From positions 51,391 through 115,390 of the forward strand of contig CAWKIT010000034.1 in the NCBI GenBank assembly GCA_963849695.1: DNA of 64,000 nucleotides. Direction: 5' to 3'. Positions 28,368 to 37,147 of this stretch are shown piece after piece. The notes under the pieces are model-generated. The model was not told where the DNA came from. It was given only the letters and a program-made list of their open reading frames with translations, and ran no database searches. Position 1 is the first letter of the stretch; each line of letters starts with the position of its first letter. Origin of the DNA: DASSUW01 sp963849695. GTDB lineage: Bacteria > Actinomycetota > Thermoleophilia > Solirubrobacterales > Solirubrobacteraceae. The translations under genes and the position numbers were made by a program.

Positions 28368-29996
28368 ATGACGGCTGAGGCGACGACGCTGCACGGCGGC
28401 CGCCTGGTGGCGCGCCGCCTGAAGGACTACGGGGTGACCAAGCTGTTCACGCTCTCCGGCGGCCACCTGTTCTCGATCTACGACGGCTGTCGCGCCGAGG
28501 GGATCGACATCGTCGACGTGCGCCACGAGGCGAGCGCCACCTTCGCGGCCGAGGGCTGGGCGAAGGTCACCCGGGAGCCCGGGGTGGCGGCGCTGACCGC
28601 CGGTCCGGGCGTGACGAACGGGATGAGCGCGATCGCGTCCTCGCAGCAGAACCATTCGCCGGTGCTGGTGCTCGGCGGGCGCGCTCCGGCGATGCGCTGG
28701 GGCCAGGGCTCGTTGCAGGAGATCGACCACGTGCCGTTCGTGCGCCCGCTGGTGAAGCTGGCGGCGACCGCCGGCGCGACCGCCGAGATCCCGGGCCTGA
28801 TCGACGACGCCTGGGACATGATGCGACGCGACCACCCGGGGCCGGCGTTCCTCGACTTCCCGCTCGACGTCGTGTTCATGGAGGCCGAGGAGCCGGAGCG
28901 GCCCGAGCCGCGCGCCGCCGCCCGCCCGCGCGCCGACGCCGCCGCGCTCGACCGCGCCACCGCCCTGCTCCGGGGCGCCGACCGCCCGGTGATCATGGCC
29001 GGCACGAACCTCTACTGGGGCCATGGGGAGCGGGCGCTGCGTGAGCTCTCGGAGGCGGCCGGGGTGCCCGTGTTCCTCAACGGCCTCGCCCGCGGCTGCC
29101 TGCCCGCCGACCACCCCAACTTCTTCTCCCGCGCGCGCAGCGCCGGGCTCAAGGGCGCGGACGTCGCGCTCGTGGTCGGCGTGCCGATGGACTTCCGGCT
29201 CGGCTTCGGCGCCGCGTTCGGCGAGGAGACCGAGATCGTGGCCATCGACCTCGCCGAGCCCGAGCGCGACCACCCGCGAGCGGTGGCCGCCGAGTGCTAC
29301 GGCGACATCGCGGAGACGCTCGGAGCGCTGGCGGGCGCCGGTGGCGGCGACACGACCGGCTGGCTCGAGCACCTGCGCGGCGTCGAGCGCTCCAAGCGCG
29401 AGGCCGAGCGCGAGCAGCTCACCGACGAGCGCGCGCCGCTGCACCCGATGCGCGTCTACGGCGAGCTCGCGCAGGTGCTCGACCGCGACGCGATCGTGGT
29501 CGGCGACGGCGGCGACTTCGTGTCCTACGCCGGGCGCGTCGTCGCCTCCTACGAGCCCGGCTGCTGGCTCGATCCCGGGCCGTTCGGCTGTCTCGGCAGC
29601 GGCCCCGGCTACGCGCTGGCGGCGAAGCTGGCGCATCCGGACCGCCAGGTCGTACTGCTGCTCGGCGACGGCGCCTTCGGGTTCTCGGGGATGGAGTTCG
29701 ACACGCTCGCCCGCCACGGGGTCGGCGTCGTCGGCGTGATGGGCAACAACGGGATCTGGGCGCTCGAGAAGCACCCGATGGAGTTCCTGTACGGCTACTC
29801 GGTCGCCGCCGAGCTGACCCCGGAGACCCGCTACGACCAGCTGGTCGAGGCGCTCGGCGGGCACGGCGAGCTCGTGCGCGCGCCCGGCGAGCTGCGGCCG
29901 GCGCTCGAGCGGGCGTTCGAGGCCACGGGCCCGACGCTGATCAACGTGCTGACCGATCCCACGGTGGCCTACCCGAGGTCCGCGAACCTGGCCTGA
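28368..29996 (+). CDS. Acetolactate synthase-like TPP-dependent enzyme
   Basis: 542 residues. The N-terminal pyrimidine-binding domain carries the cofactor-activating Glu in VRHEASATFAAEGWAK. A central transhydrogenase-like domain and a C-terminal diphosphate-binding domain follow, with the GDG...N motif (LLGDGAFGFSGMEFDTLARH, GVMGNNGIWALEK). This is the acetolactate synthase large-subunit/2-hydroxyacyl-CoA lyase group. No ilvN regulatory subunit is adjacent, so a role outside branched-chain synthesis is likely. Confidence 0.85.
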   Translation: MTAEATTLHGGRLVARRLKDYGVTKLFTLSGGHLFSIYDGCRAEGIDIVDVRHEASATFAAEGWAKVTREPGVAALTAGPGVTNGMSAIASSQQNHSPVLVLGGRAPAMRWGQGSLQEIDHVPFVRPLVKLAATAGATAEIPGLIDDAWDMMRRDHPGPAFLDFPLDVVFMEAEEPERPEPRAAARPRADAAALDRATALLRGADRPVIMAGTNLYWGHGERALRELSEAAGVPVFLNGLARGCLPADHPNFFSRARSAGLKGADVALVVGVPMDFRLGFGAAFGEETEIVAIDLAEPERDHPRAVAAECYGDIAETLGALAGAGGGDTTGWLEHLRGVERSKREAEREQLTDERAPLHPMRVYGELAQVLDRDAIVVGDGGDFVSYAGRVVASYEPGCWLDPGPFGCLGSGPGYALAAKLAHPDRQVVLLLGDGAFGFSGMEFDTLARHGVGVVGVMGNNGIWALEKHPMEFLYGYSVAAELTPETRYDQLVEALGGHGELVRAPGELRPALERAFEATGPTLINVLTDPTVAYPRSANLA

Positions 29997-30279
29997 AATA
30001 CGTTGGGGCGGCGTCCGAATGCCTGGACGGTTGTTCGATTGCTCTCTCGCGCTGAGGCTTGAGATGCTCCAACGCGTCGGAAAGGGCGGTCGTGCCTCCC
30101 GCCGCCGTCCCTACGACGCATAGGTCCGGGCGATTGCCGCATCATCGGCGCCTCCCGCCGTCCGGGCCAACCAAATAGGCCCCCAAAGGCACGTACCCCT
30201 GCCCGTCCTGACGGGGCCAACTTGAAGCCGCCCGCCCCCGCCGCGGGCGGCTTCACGTCATCCAGGGGCCGTGACGTCA
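29997..30279. other. Intergenic region, unexplained apart from a terminator hairpin
   Basis: No convincing coding frame in these 283 bases. Several short inverted segments are seen (GGCGGGAGG/CCTCCCGCC, CGGACGG/CCGTCCG) in addition to the hairpin at 30224-30254. I could not match it to a known riboswitch or RNA family by eye. Confidence 0.5.
30224..30254. terminator. 11-bp terminator-like hairpin
   Basis: GAAGCCGCCCG (30224-30234) is perfectly complementary to CGGGCGGCTTC (30244-30254), loop of nine bases. It lies between two convergent genes, the TPP enzyme and the Ppx/GppA gene, and can serve both. Confidence 0.65.
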
Positions 30280-31191
30280 TTAGGCGCCGTCGAGCGCCAC
30301 TCCCCAGAGGATGTCGCGCTCGGACACCTCGACGCCGTCGAGCTCGAACGCGCCGACGGCCTCGATCAGGATCACCACTCCGGCCACGATCGTGGGCGCA
30401 CGCGCCGGGTCGAGACCCTGGACGCCGCGGCGCTCGGCGAGCGGCAGCGCCGCCAGCCGGTCGCGCAGGCCCTCGAGCGTGGCGCGGGTCATCGCGTGGC
30501 CCTCGACGCGGTCGCGGTCGTGGTCGGCGAGGCCGAGGTCGACCGAGGCGAGCTGGGTCGCGGTCCCGCCGACGCCGACGCCGCCGGACGGCCGCCCGCG
30601 CTCGCCGGCGGGGACGGCGGCGTCGATCACCGCGCGCGCGTCCTCGGCCAGCGCCCGCAGCTCGGCCGGCGTCGGCGGGTCGGAGTGAAGGTGGCGCTCG
30701 CTGTGGCGCACGACGCCGACCTGGGTCGAGGTGTGGAAGCCGACGTCGCCGGCCGCGCCCACCACCAGCTCGGTCGAGCCGCCGCCGATGTCGATCACCA
30801 CCAGCGGCTCGTCGCCGCCGCGCGCGGCGGTCGCGCCCAGGTAGGTCAGCCGCGCCTCCTCGTCCCCCGACAGCGTGACCGCCTCGAGCCCGTAGCGCTC
30901 GCGCACGGCGGCCGCGAACTCGGCTCCGTTGGCGGCGTCGCGCACCGCTGAGGTCATGACCGCCGTGCGCGTGCCCGCACCGTGGCGCTCGATCGCCTCG
31001 GCGTAGCCGCCGAGCGCGTCGAACACCCGCTGCATCGGCTCCTCGCCGAGCCGGCCGGTCGCCTCGACGCCCTCGCCGAGCCGGGTGACGATCGACTCGC
31101 GCTGGAGCTCGCGCAGCTCGCCGCCGTCGAGCTCGGCGACGAGCAGGCGCGTGGAGTTCGTGCCGATGTCGACGACCGCGACGCGGCTCAT
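30280..31191 (-). CDS. Ppx/GppA family phosphatase
   Basis: 303 residues from ATG 31191. Motifs of the actin-like exopolyphosphatase fold: VVDIGTNSTRLLVAEL at the N terminus, TSAVRDAANG, the catalytic region LSGDEEARLTYLG, the phosphate loop VIDIGGGSTELVVG and GVGGTATQLASVDLGL. It hydrolyses polyphosphate or pppGpp; a short 300-residue form is common in Actinobacteria. As sequenced, the frame runs upstream without a stop into the dehydrogenase. Removing one G near 31192 would restore an ordinary ATGA overlap, so separate genes are more likely than a fusion. Confidence 0.88.
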   Translation of the reverse strand: MSRVAVVDIGTNSTRLLVAELDGGELRELQRESIVTRLGEGVEATGRLGEEPMQRVFDALGGYAEAIERHGAGTRTAVMTSAVRDAANGAEFAAAVRERYGLEAVTLSGDEEARLTYLGATAARGGDEPLVVIDIGGGSTELVVGAAGDVGFHTSTQVGVVRHSERHLHSDPPTPAELRALAEDARAVIDAAVPAGERGRPSGGVGVGGTATQLASVDLGLADHDRDRVEGHAMTRATLEGLRDRLAALPLAERRGVQGLDPARAPTIVAGVVILIEAVGAFELDGVEVSERDILWGVALDGA

Positions 31192-32116
31192 CGCGACCCG
31201 GTGGGGCATCGGGCGGCCGTCGAGCGCGGCCAGCAGGTTCTCAACCGCCATCTCCGCCATCCTCGCACGGGTGCGGACGGTGGCGGAGCCGACGTGCGGC
31301 ACGACGAGCAGGTTGGGGGCGTCGAGCAGCGGATGGTCGGGCGGCAGCGGCTCGGGGTCGGTGACGTCGAGGGCCGCGCCGGCGATCTCGCCGGCTTGCA
31401 GCGCGGCGCGCAGCGCGTCCTGGTCGACCACGCCGCCGCGCGCGGTGTTGACCAGCAGCGCGGTCGGCTTCATGCGCGCCAGCGCGCCGGCGTCGATCAG
31501 ATGCCGCGTCTCGGGCGTGAGCGGCGTGTGCAGGGACACGAAGTCGGCGCGCTCGAGCAGCTCGGCGAGCGGCACGCCCGACGAGCGCGAGCTGTGCACG
31601 ATCTCCATGCCGAACCCCACGGCACGGCGCGCGGTCGCCTGCCCGATCCGGCCCCAGCCGACGATCCCCAGCACCGCGCCCGCGAGGTCGGCGCCGAGGT
31701 CGGCGGCGGGCTCCCACGTCCGCCACTCGCCCGCCCGCACCTTCTCGGCGCCCGGCACGATCCGGCGGGCCAGCGCGAGCAGCAGCGCGAACGCGAGGTC
31801 GGCGGTGGCGTCGGTCAGCACGTCCGGCGTGTTGCCGACCGGGATGCCGCGATCCTTCGCGGCCCCGACGTCGATGTTGTCGGTCCCCACGCCCATGTTC
31901 GCGATCGCCCTGAGTCGCGGCGAGGCGTCGAGGAGCTCGGCGTCGACGCGGTCGGTGATCAGCGCCAGCAGGCCCTCCGCCTCGCGCATGTGCGACGCAG
32001 GAGATCGCTCGGGCGCAGGCGGACGATATCGCCGGCCATTCGTCGACCTCGTGCGCCTCGCGCAGGCGCTCGAGCGCCGGGAACGGGAGCTCGCGGGTGA
32101 CGAATACCCTCGCCAT
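31188..32116 (-). pseudogene. D-2-hydroxyacid dehydrogenase, frameshifted
   Basis: From ATG 32116 (MARVFVTRELPFPALERLREAHEVDEWP) the frame is lost near 32035. It resumes one base over at about 31989 with the rest of a glyoxylate/hydroxypyruvate reductase: NMGVGTDNIDV, NAD-binding GIVGWGRIGQATARR, catalytic Arg in NTARGGVVDQDAL and His in VVPHVGSAT. A second extra base at about 31192 removes the stop and joins it to Ppx. From start to the expected TGA (31188) the length is two bases over a multiple of three. All catalytic residues are intact, so this may be a functional gene read with two base insertions. Confidence 0.75.
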
Positions 32117-32135
32117 CGCGGGGCATTCTGCTGGC

Positions 32136-32901
32136 ATGGGCCGCATCCGCGTCGGCTGCTCCGGCTGGCAGTACGCCAGCTGGCGGGAGCGCTTCTATCC
32201 CAAGGGGCTCCCGCAGCGCCGCTGGCTCGGGCACTACGCGGCCGAGTTCGACACGGTGGAGGTCAACTCGACGTTCTACCGGCTGGCCAAGCCGAAGGCG
32301 GTCGCGGGCTGGGTCGAGCAGACGCCGCCCGACTTCGTGTTCGCCGCCAAGGCGAGCCAGTACCTGACCCACATGAAGCGGCTGGCCGATATCGAGCAGG
32401 GGATCGGCCGGTTCTACGACGGGATCGCGCCGCTCGCGGCCTCGCCCAAGCTCGGTCCGGTGCTGTGGCAGCTGCCTGAGCGCTTCAAGCGCGATCTGCC
32501 GCGCCTGGCCGAGGCGCTCGACCGGCTGCCCGAAGGGCCGGCACGCGTTCGAGTTCCGCCACCCGAGCTGGTTCGAGGACGAGGAGGCGCTCGAGCTGCT
32601 CCGCTGGCACGGGGTGGCGCTGGCGGTCGGCGATCACCCGGCACGGCCGTGGCAGCCGTGGGTGGCGACCACCGACTGGTCGTTCGTGCGCTTCCACTAC
32701 GGCGCGCGCGGCCGGCGCGGGAACTACAGCGAGACCGAGCTGCGCGAGTATGCGCCCCGCGTGGCGGCGCTCGCCGACGAGGGGTATGTCTACTTCAACA
32801 ACGACTGGGAGGGCTTCGCGGTGAAGAACGCGCAGCGGCTGCGCCGGCTGCTCGGGGCGGACGAACGCGCGCGGTCGCGGGGCGTACGATCGGCGTCGTG
32901 A
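32136..32901 (+). pseudogene. DUF72 family protein, single +1 frameshift
   Basis: The N-terminal part from ATG 32136 (RIRVGCSGWQYASWRERFYP; VEVNSTFYRL; FVFAAKASQYLTH) and the C-terminal part (FEFRHPSWFEDEEALELL; VRFHYGARGRRGNY; YVYFNNDWEGFAVKNA) together make a normal DUF72 TIM-barrel protein of about 255 residues. One extra base near 32532-32537 separates them. DUF72 proteins have no settled function. The stop overlaps the next gene (GTGA). Divergent from the dehydrogenase with 19 bases between. Confidence 0.8.
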
Positions 32902-33848
32902 CGGCCGATCACCAGGACGCCATGCGGGAGGCGATCGCCACCGACGGCGACGCCCACCGCGCGCTGCTCGCCGGCAGCGACGCGAGCGAGCCGCTGCGCC
33001 GCGCCGCGGCCGCCTACCGCGCCTCGTGGGAGGCGGCGCCGCCGGGCAGCTACGGCCGGCTCGTCGGCTACGCCAAGGCCTCGATCCTGGCCGGCGAGAA
33101 CCCGGTTTCATACGTGCGCGACCAGCTCGGGCCCGACGATCGCTCGCCGCCCGCGTGCTGGGCGCGTGCGCTGGCGTACCTCGCGGACGGCAACGACGCG
33201 CGCGCCGCCCGCGCCGCCGAGGGCATGTACGCCGGCTCGGACGCGTTCGGCCGCGCGGCGGACGCGATCATCGCGCTCGCGGCCGCGGACCGCGCGGCGT
33301 ACACGGCGGCCGTGCGGGCGATCGTCGTCGACTTCGAGGGGCGCGAGGAGCATCTCACCGGCGTCCCGATCGCCGACACCGCGCTCGTGCTCGACCGGCT
33401 CGCCGAGCGCCGGCGAATGGCTGCGCACCCGCAGTCGCCGCTGCTGCCGCCGGTCGACGACGTGCGGGCGATCCTCACCGGCACCCGCACCTGGGCGGTG
33501 GTCGGCTGCTCGCCCGACCCGGGTCGCGACTCGAACCGCATCGCCGCGATGCTCATGCGCCGCGGCTACCGGGTCATCCCGGTCAACCCGATGGCCACCG
33601 AGGTCCTCGGCGAGCGCAGCTATCCGACGCTGTCGGCGGTGCCGGAGCCGGTCGACGTGGTCGACGTCTTCCGGCGCGCCTCGGTCGCCGGCGCGCACGT
33701 CGACGAGGCGGTCGGGATCGGCGCGCGGGCGGTGTGGATGCAGCTCGGCGTGGTCGACGAAGCGGCGGCCGAGCGCGGTCGCGCGGCGGGGCTGCGCGTG
33801 GTCATGGACCGCTGCCCGGCGATCGAGCTGCCGCGCCTGGGATTGTGA
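32898..33848 (+). CDS. CoA-binding domain protein with helical N-terminal domain
   Basis: 316 residues. The C-terminal 130 are a YccU-type CoA-binding Rossmann domain (TWAVVGCSPDPGRDSNRIAAML; RVIPVNPMATEVLGE; AVWMQLGVVDEAAAERGRAAG; VMDRCPAIE). The N-terminal 170 residues are Ala-rich and helical (YRASWEAAPPGSYGRLVGYAKASI; YLADGNDARAARAAEGM), unrecognised but looking like an independent domain. GTG 32898 overlaps the DUF72 stop. The nucleotide ligand is inferred from the family only. Confidence 0.8.
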   Translation: MTADHQDAMREAIATDGDAHRALLAGSDASEPLRRAAAAYRASWEAAPPGSYGRLVGYAKASILAGENPVSYVRDQLGPDDRSPPACWARALAYLADGNDARAARAAEGMYAGSDAFGRAADAIIALAAADRAAYTAAVRAIVVDFEGREEHLTGVPIADTALVLDRLAERRRMAAHPQSPLLPPVDDVRAILTGTRTWAVVGCSPDPGRDSNRIAAMLMRRGYRVIPVNPMATEVLGERSYPTLSAVPEPVDVVDVFRRASVAGAHVDEAVGIGARAVWMQLGVVDEAAAERGRAAGLRVVMDRCPAIELPRLGL

Positions 33849-33898
33849 GATTTTTCGGTTGATGGCCCGTGGTGAATTGCTAAGATTGATCGTCGCGT

Positions 33899-33972
<74 letters not shown>

Positions 33973-34012
33973 TCCGCCGACGATGACGGTGACAGCGCCG
34001 TCGCCGACGGCC

Positions 34013-34037
34013 GAAAGCCCCGCTCCGCGGGGCTTTC
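34013..34037 (+). terminator. Terminator after initiator tRNA
   Basis: GAAAGCCCCGC (34013-34023) and GCGGGGCTTTC (34027-34037) form a perfect 11-bp stem with a three-base loop, 40 bases after the tRNA. Confidence 0.8.
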
Positions 34038-34093
34038 GCGTTTCATGGCGGCGGAACGATGACTTTGCGTTCGGGCTGTGGTCCTATCCACGC

Positions 34094-35086
34094 ATGAGCT
34101 CGCATGTCCTTCCGCGCGAGGAGTTCGCCGCCGGTCTGGAGCGCCACCGCCGCGAGCTGCAGGTGCACTGCTATCGGATGCTGGGCTCGTACGAGGACTC
34201 CGAGGACCTCGTGCAGGAGACGTTCCTGCGCGCGTGGCGCAGCCGTGCGAGCTTCGGCGCGGACGGGCGCTCGTCGCTGAAGGCGTGGCTGTACCGGATC
34301 GCGACGAACGCGTGCCTCGACGTACTGCGGCGCCGGCCGCGGCGGGTGACGCCGCCGGAGGTGGCGGCGGCCGCGGACCCGGACGCGCCGGTGCCGCCGC
34401 CGGAGGACCTGCCGTGGCTGCAGCCGTACCCCGACCGGCTGCTGGCGCCCGCCGAGGAGGGGCCGGAGGCGGTGGTCGTGGCGCGGGAGACGATCGAGCT
34501 CGGGTTCCTGGCCGCGATCCAGCACCTGCCGCCGAGACAGCGGGCGGTGCTGATCCTCACCCAGGTGCTCGGCTGGTCGGCGAAGGACACCGCTTCGCTG
34601 CTCGCGGTCAGCGTCGCCGCGGTCAACAGCGCCCTGCAGCGGTCGCGGGCCACCCTGCGCGAGCGGCTCCCCGCGCGACGGACGGAATGGGCGCCGTCCG
34701 CGGAGCCGAGCGAGGAGGAGCGCGAGCTGCTGCGGCGCTACCTCGACGCCCACGCGCGCGCCGACGCGGCCGCGCTGGCCGCGCTGCTGCGCGAGGACGC
34801 GCGACTGACGATGCCGCCGCACGCGGTCTGGTACGACGGCCGCGAAGCGATCCTGATCGCCTGCCAGAAGGGCTTCGATCCGAGCTTCGGCGAGTTGCGG
34901 ACCATCGTCGCCCGAGCGAACCTGCAGCCCTCCGCGGCGCACTACCTGCGGCCGCCGGGCGGAGCCGAGTTCCGGCCGCTGGCGCTCGACGTGCTCACGG
35001 TCGAGGGCGGCCGCATCGCCGAGATCACCTCATTCGTGACTCCCGAGCTGTTCCCGGCGTTCGGCCTGCCGCCGGCGCTCCGATGA
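34094..35086 (+). CDS. ECF sigma factor with SnoaL-like C-terminal domain
   Basis: 330 residues. Sigma region 2 (LQVHCYRMLGSYEDSEDLVQE) and region 4 (LPPRQRAVLILTQVLGWSAKDTASLL) are followed by an NTF2/SnoaL-like domain (LLRRYLDAHARADAAALAALLREDARLTMPP; GFDPSFGELRTIVARANLQP). This is the SigG/SigJ-like ECF group in which the extra domain controls activity instead of a separate anti-sigma factor. Such genes usually sit beside their target; here that would be the DHFR-like gene 52 bases downstream. Confidence 0.9.
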   Translation: MSSHVLPREEFAAGLERHRRELQVHCYRMLGSYEDSEDLVQETFLRAWRSRASFGADGRSSLKAWLYRIATNACLDVLRRRPRRVTPPEVAAAADPDAPVPPPEDLPWLQPYPDRLLAPAEEGPEAVVVARETIELGFLAAIQHLPPRQRAVLILTQVLGWSAKDTASLLAVSVAAVNSALQRSRATLRERLPARRTEWAPSAEPSEEERELLRRYLDAHARADAAALAALLREDARLTMPPHAVWYDGREAILIACQKGFDPSFGELRTIVARANLQPSAAHYLRPPGGAEFRPLALDVLTVEGGRIAEITSFVTPELFPAFGLPPALR

Positions 35087-35138
35087 GTTTTCGGCGCGCT
35101 CTCGTTACAGGGACCAGAGCCCCGATCAAGGAGATCCG

Positions 35139-35786
35139 ATGAGAAAGCTCGTGGTCAACACGTTCATGTCGACCGACGGAGTCATGCAGGCGCCCGGCGG
35201 GCCGGAGGAGGACCCGACGGGCGGCTTCACGCACGGCGGCTGGGCGGTGGGCTACTTCGACGACGAGATGCTCGAGCAGATGGCCGACTCCGGCCCCTAC
35301 GAGCTGCTGCTCGGGCGCGGCACCTACGAGATCTTCGCCGCCCACTGGCCCTACGACGAGGGCCAGATCGCCGACCACCTCAACAGCACGCGCAAGCACG
35401 TCGCCTCGACGACGCTCGAGCGCCTGGAATGGAGCAACTCGACGCTGATCGAGGGCGACGTCGCCGCGTACGTCACCGACCTCAAGCGGCAGGACGGCCC
35501 CGAGATCCAGGTCCACGGAAGCCCCGGCCTCATCCAGACGCTGCTCCGGCACGACCTCATCGACGAGTTCCGCCTCTGGGTCTTCCCGGTGGTGCTCGGG
35601 CACGGCAAGCGGCTGTTCGGCGACGGCGCGGTCCCGGCCGGGCTCCGGCTCGCCGGCAGCAAGGCCACGAAGACCGGCGTCACCATCAACACCTACGAGC
35701 CGGCCGGCGACATCCGCTACGGGTCGATGGACTTCGAGGAGCCGACCGAGGCCGAGATCGAGCGCCGCCGGCGCCTCACGGACTAG
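35139..35786 (+). CDS. Dihydrofolate reductase/RibD C-terminal family protein
   Basis: 215 residues: KLVVNTFMSTDGVMQAPGGPEED at the N terminus, ELLLGRGTYEIFAAHWP, EIQVHGSPGLIQTLLRHDLIDEFRLWVFPVVLGHGKRLFG in two blocks near the C terminus, the YwjB/RibD-C DHFR-like fold. It probably binds NADPH; the true substrate is unknown. A strong AAGGAG lies before ATG. It follows the ECF sigma gene and is a candidate member of its regulon. Confidence 0.88.
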   Translation: MRKLVVNTFMSTDGVMQAPGGPEEDPTGGFTHGGWAVGYFDDEMLEQMADSGPYELLLGRGTYEIFAAHWPYDEGQIADHLNSTRKHVASTTLERLEWSNSTLIEGDVAAYVTDLKRQDGPEIQVHGSPGLIQTLLRHDLIDEFRLWVFPVVLGHGKRLFGDGAVPAGLRLAGSKATKTGVTINTYEPAGDIRYGSMDFEEPTEAEIERRRRLTD

Positions 35787-35796
35787 CCTGCCCGCC

Positions 35797-36292
35797 GTGG
35801 GCGGGCCGGTCGTGCGCACCTATCTCGAGCTGGACGAGCCGGCGCGGCTGCGGCCGGCCGGGCCTCCGCGCCTCACCGAGGTCGAGATCGCGCGCGTCGT
35901 GCCCGCCGACGGCGAGCTGAGCCGTTGGTTCTACGTCGAGGTCGGGACGCCGCATCGCTGGACCGACAACCTCGCCCGCTCGCGACGCCGAATGGCAGGC
36001 GTGGGCGGAGCGCGTCGAGACCTGGGTCGCGACCGTCGCGGGCGAGCGCGCCGGCTACTACGAGCTGCTCCCGGGGAGCGACGGCGTCGAGGTCGCGTAC
36101 TTCGGCCTCCTGCCGGCGTTCCAGGGCCAGGGCCTCGGCGGGCACCTGCTCACCCACGCGCTCCGCCGTGCGCTCGAGCTCGCGCCGCGCGTATGGCTGC
36201 ACACGAACACCCAGGACGGCGCGGCGGCGCTGCCGAACTATCTCGCGCGCGGGCTGCGCCCGTTCCGGCGCGAGGAGCTCACCCCTCGATGA
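35797..36292 (+). pseudogene. GNAT family acetyltransferase, single +1 frameshift
   Basis: The N-terminal part (LTEVEIARVVPADGELSRWFYVEVGTPHRWTDNL in two blocks) and, one frame over, the catalytic part with the acetyl-CoA loop (YFGLLPAFQGQGLGGHLLTHAL) and LPNYLARGLRPFRREEL make a complete GNAT protein of about 165 residues. One extra base lies at about 35980-35984. The acceptor is unknown. GTG 35797 starts ten bases after the DHFR-like gene. Confidence 0.75.
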
Positions 36293-36299
36293 AGCGGTC

Positions 36300-36800
36300 T
36301 CACTCGGCCCGGCGCAGGAACGGCACCACGGTGCGCACGAAGGCGTTCCGGGGCGGCGCGGCGGAGAGCGGGTCGACGTGGTCGTAGGCCTTGTGGCGGT
36401 CGACGAGCACGAGGCGGCGGCGCGGGATGCCTGAGCGGCGGGCGAGCGCCCGGGCGCCGGCGAGCACGCGGCCGGCGCCGAGCGAGGTCTCGATCGCGTA
36501 GATCGGCAGGTCGAGGGCGCGGCCGTGGGTGGCGCGCACGCCGAGCAGGCGCTGCGCGCGGTTGGCGCGCCCGCCGGCCACCGCCGCGCCGTCGAGGCTG
36601 AGCCGGCGCGGGTGGTACCACGCGGTGCCGTCGACGCCCTCGAGGCCGGAGAACATCACGGCCGCGCGACGCACGGTGCCGAGCTCGCCGTCGACCCACG
36701 GGCGCGGGTCGCCCACCGGCGCGAGCCCGCCGATGTGCGTTCGCACGAGCCGGAGGCTGTCCGGCGACGTGTCGTCGTCGAACGCGTACCTGTAGGGCAA
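36300..36800 (-). pseudogene. C-terminal remnant of an alpha/beta-hydrolase-like protein
   Basis: 166 residues open from TTG 36800. The visible part (DDTSPDSLRLVRTHIGGLAPVG; EGVDGTAWYHPRRLSLDGAAV; RLVLVDRHKAYDHVDPLSAAPP; NAFVRTVVPFLRR) looks like the last third of a larger secreted alpha/beta-hydrolase-type protein, including a possible lid region and terminal His. No start with ribosome site is present, and the sequence stops abruptly beside the repeat element at 36816. A truncated gene is the best reading; an intact small protein is possible. Confidence 0.45.
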
Positions 36801-36815
36801 GGTGGTGGCAACACC

Positions 36816-37118
36816 AGCGAACTGCGGCTGGGTGGGAAGTGGCGGAGCGTCCCGCGGTCTGCCGCCGTGGTTGTAGGAATCTCCAATGGGTGCTGTGCTG
36901 TTCTACTGTCGAAGATCGACACCAGGGCAGGACAGCTCACCTCGAACCCCGCCAAACGGCTGGATCAGAGGTCCGGGCGGGCTTTTTGAGCGGTGTCGGC
37001 GGTGTTTGTCGGCCCGATTTGCCGGCTCCGTTGTAGAAATCCACAACGGGCCGGTCCCGCCGCTTCGGACCGGCCGCGCCGGCGGCGTCACCACTTCCCC
37101 ACCCAGCCGCAGTTCGCC
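36816..37118 (-). mobile_element. MITE-like element, copy A
   Basis: About 303 bases without a coding frame. Left end 36816-36844 (AGCGAACTGCGGCTGGGTGG...) and the inverted right end 37089-37118 share a roughly 30-bp terminal repeat. Internal features: GTTGT-N8-ACAAC at 37030-37047, a related site at 36870-36887, and TGTCGA-AGA-TCGACA at 36907-36921. The whole matches copy B (60712-61036) in the reverse orientation, with the same order of internal sites. Similarity outside the ends runs to 37143, five bases from the stop of the penicillin-binding-protein gene. Confidence 0.75.
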
Positions 37119-37147
37119 GGACCCGCCGCGCCCAGCCGTAACCCGCC

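Noticed and set aside
32097..33848. Single 583-residue DUF72-CoA-binding fusion
   Set aside because: The middle part is out of frame relative to DUF72. A GTGA overlap at 32898 shows two genes.
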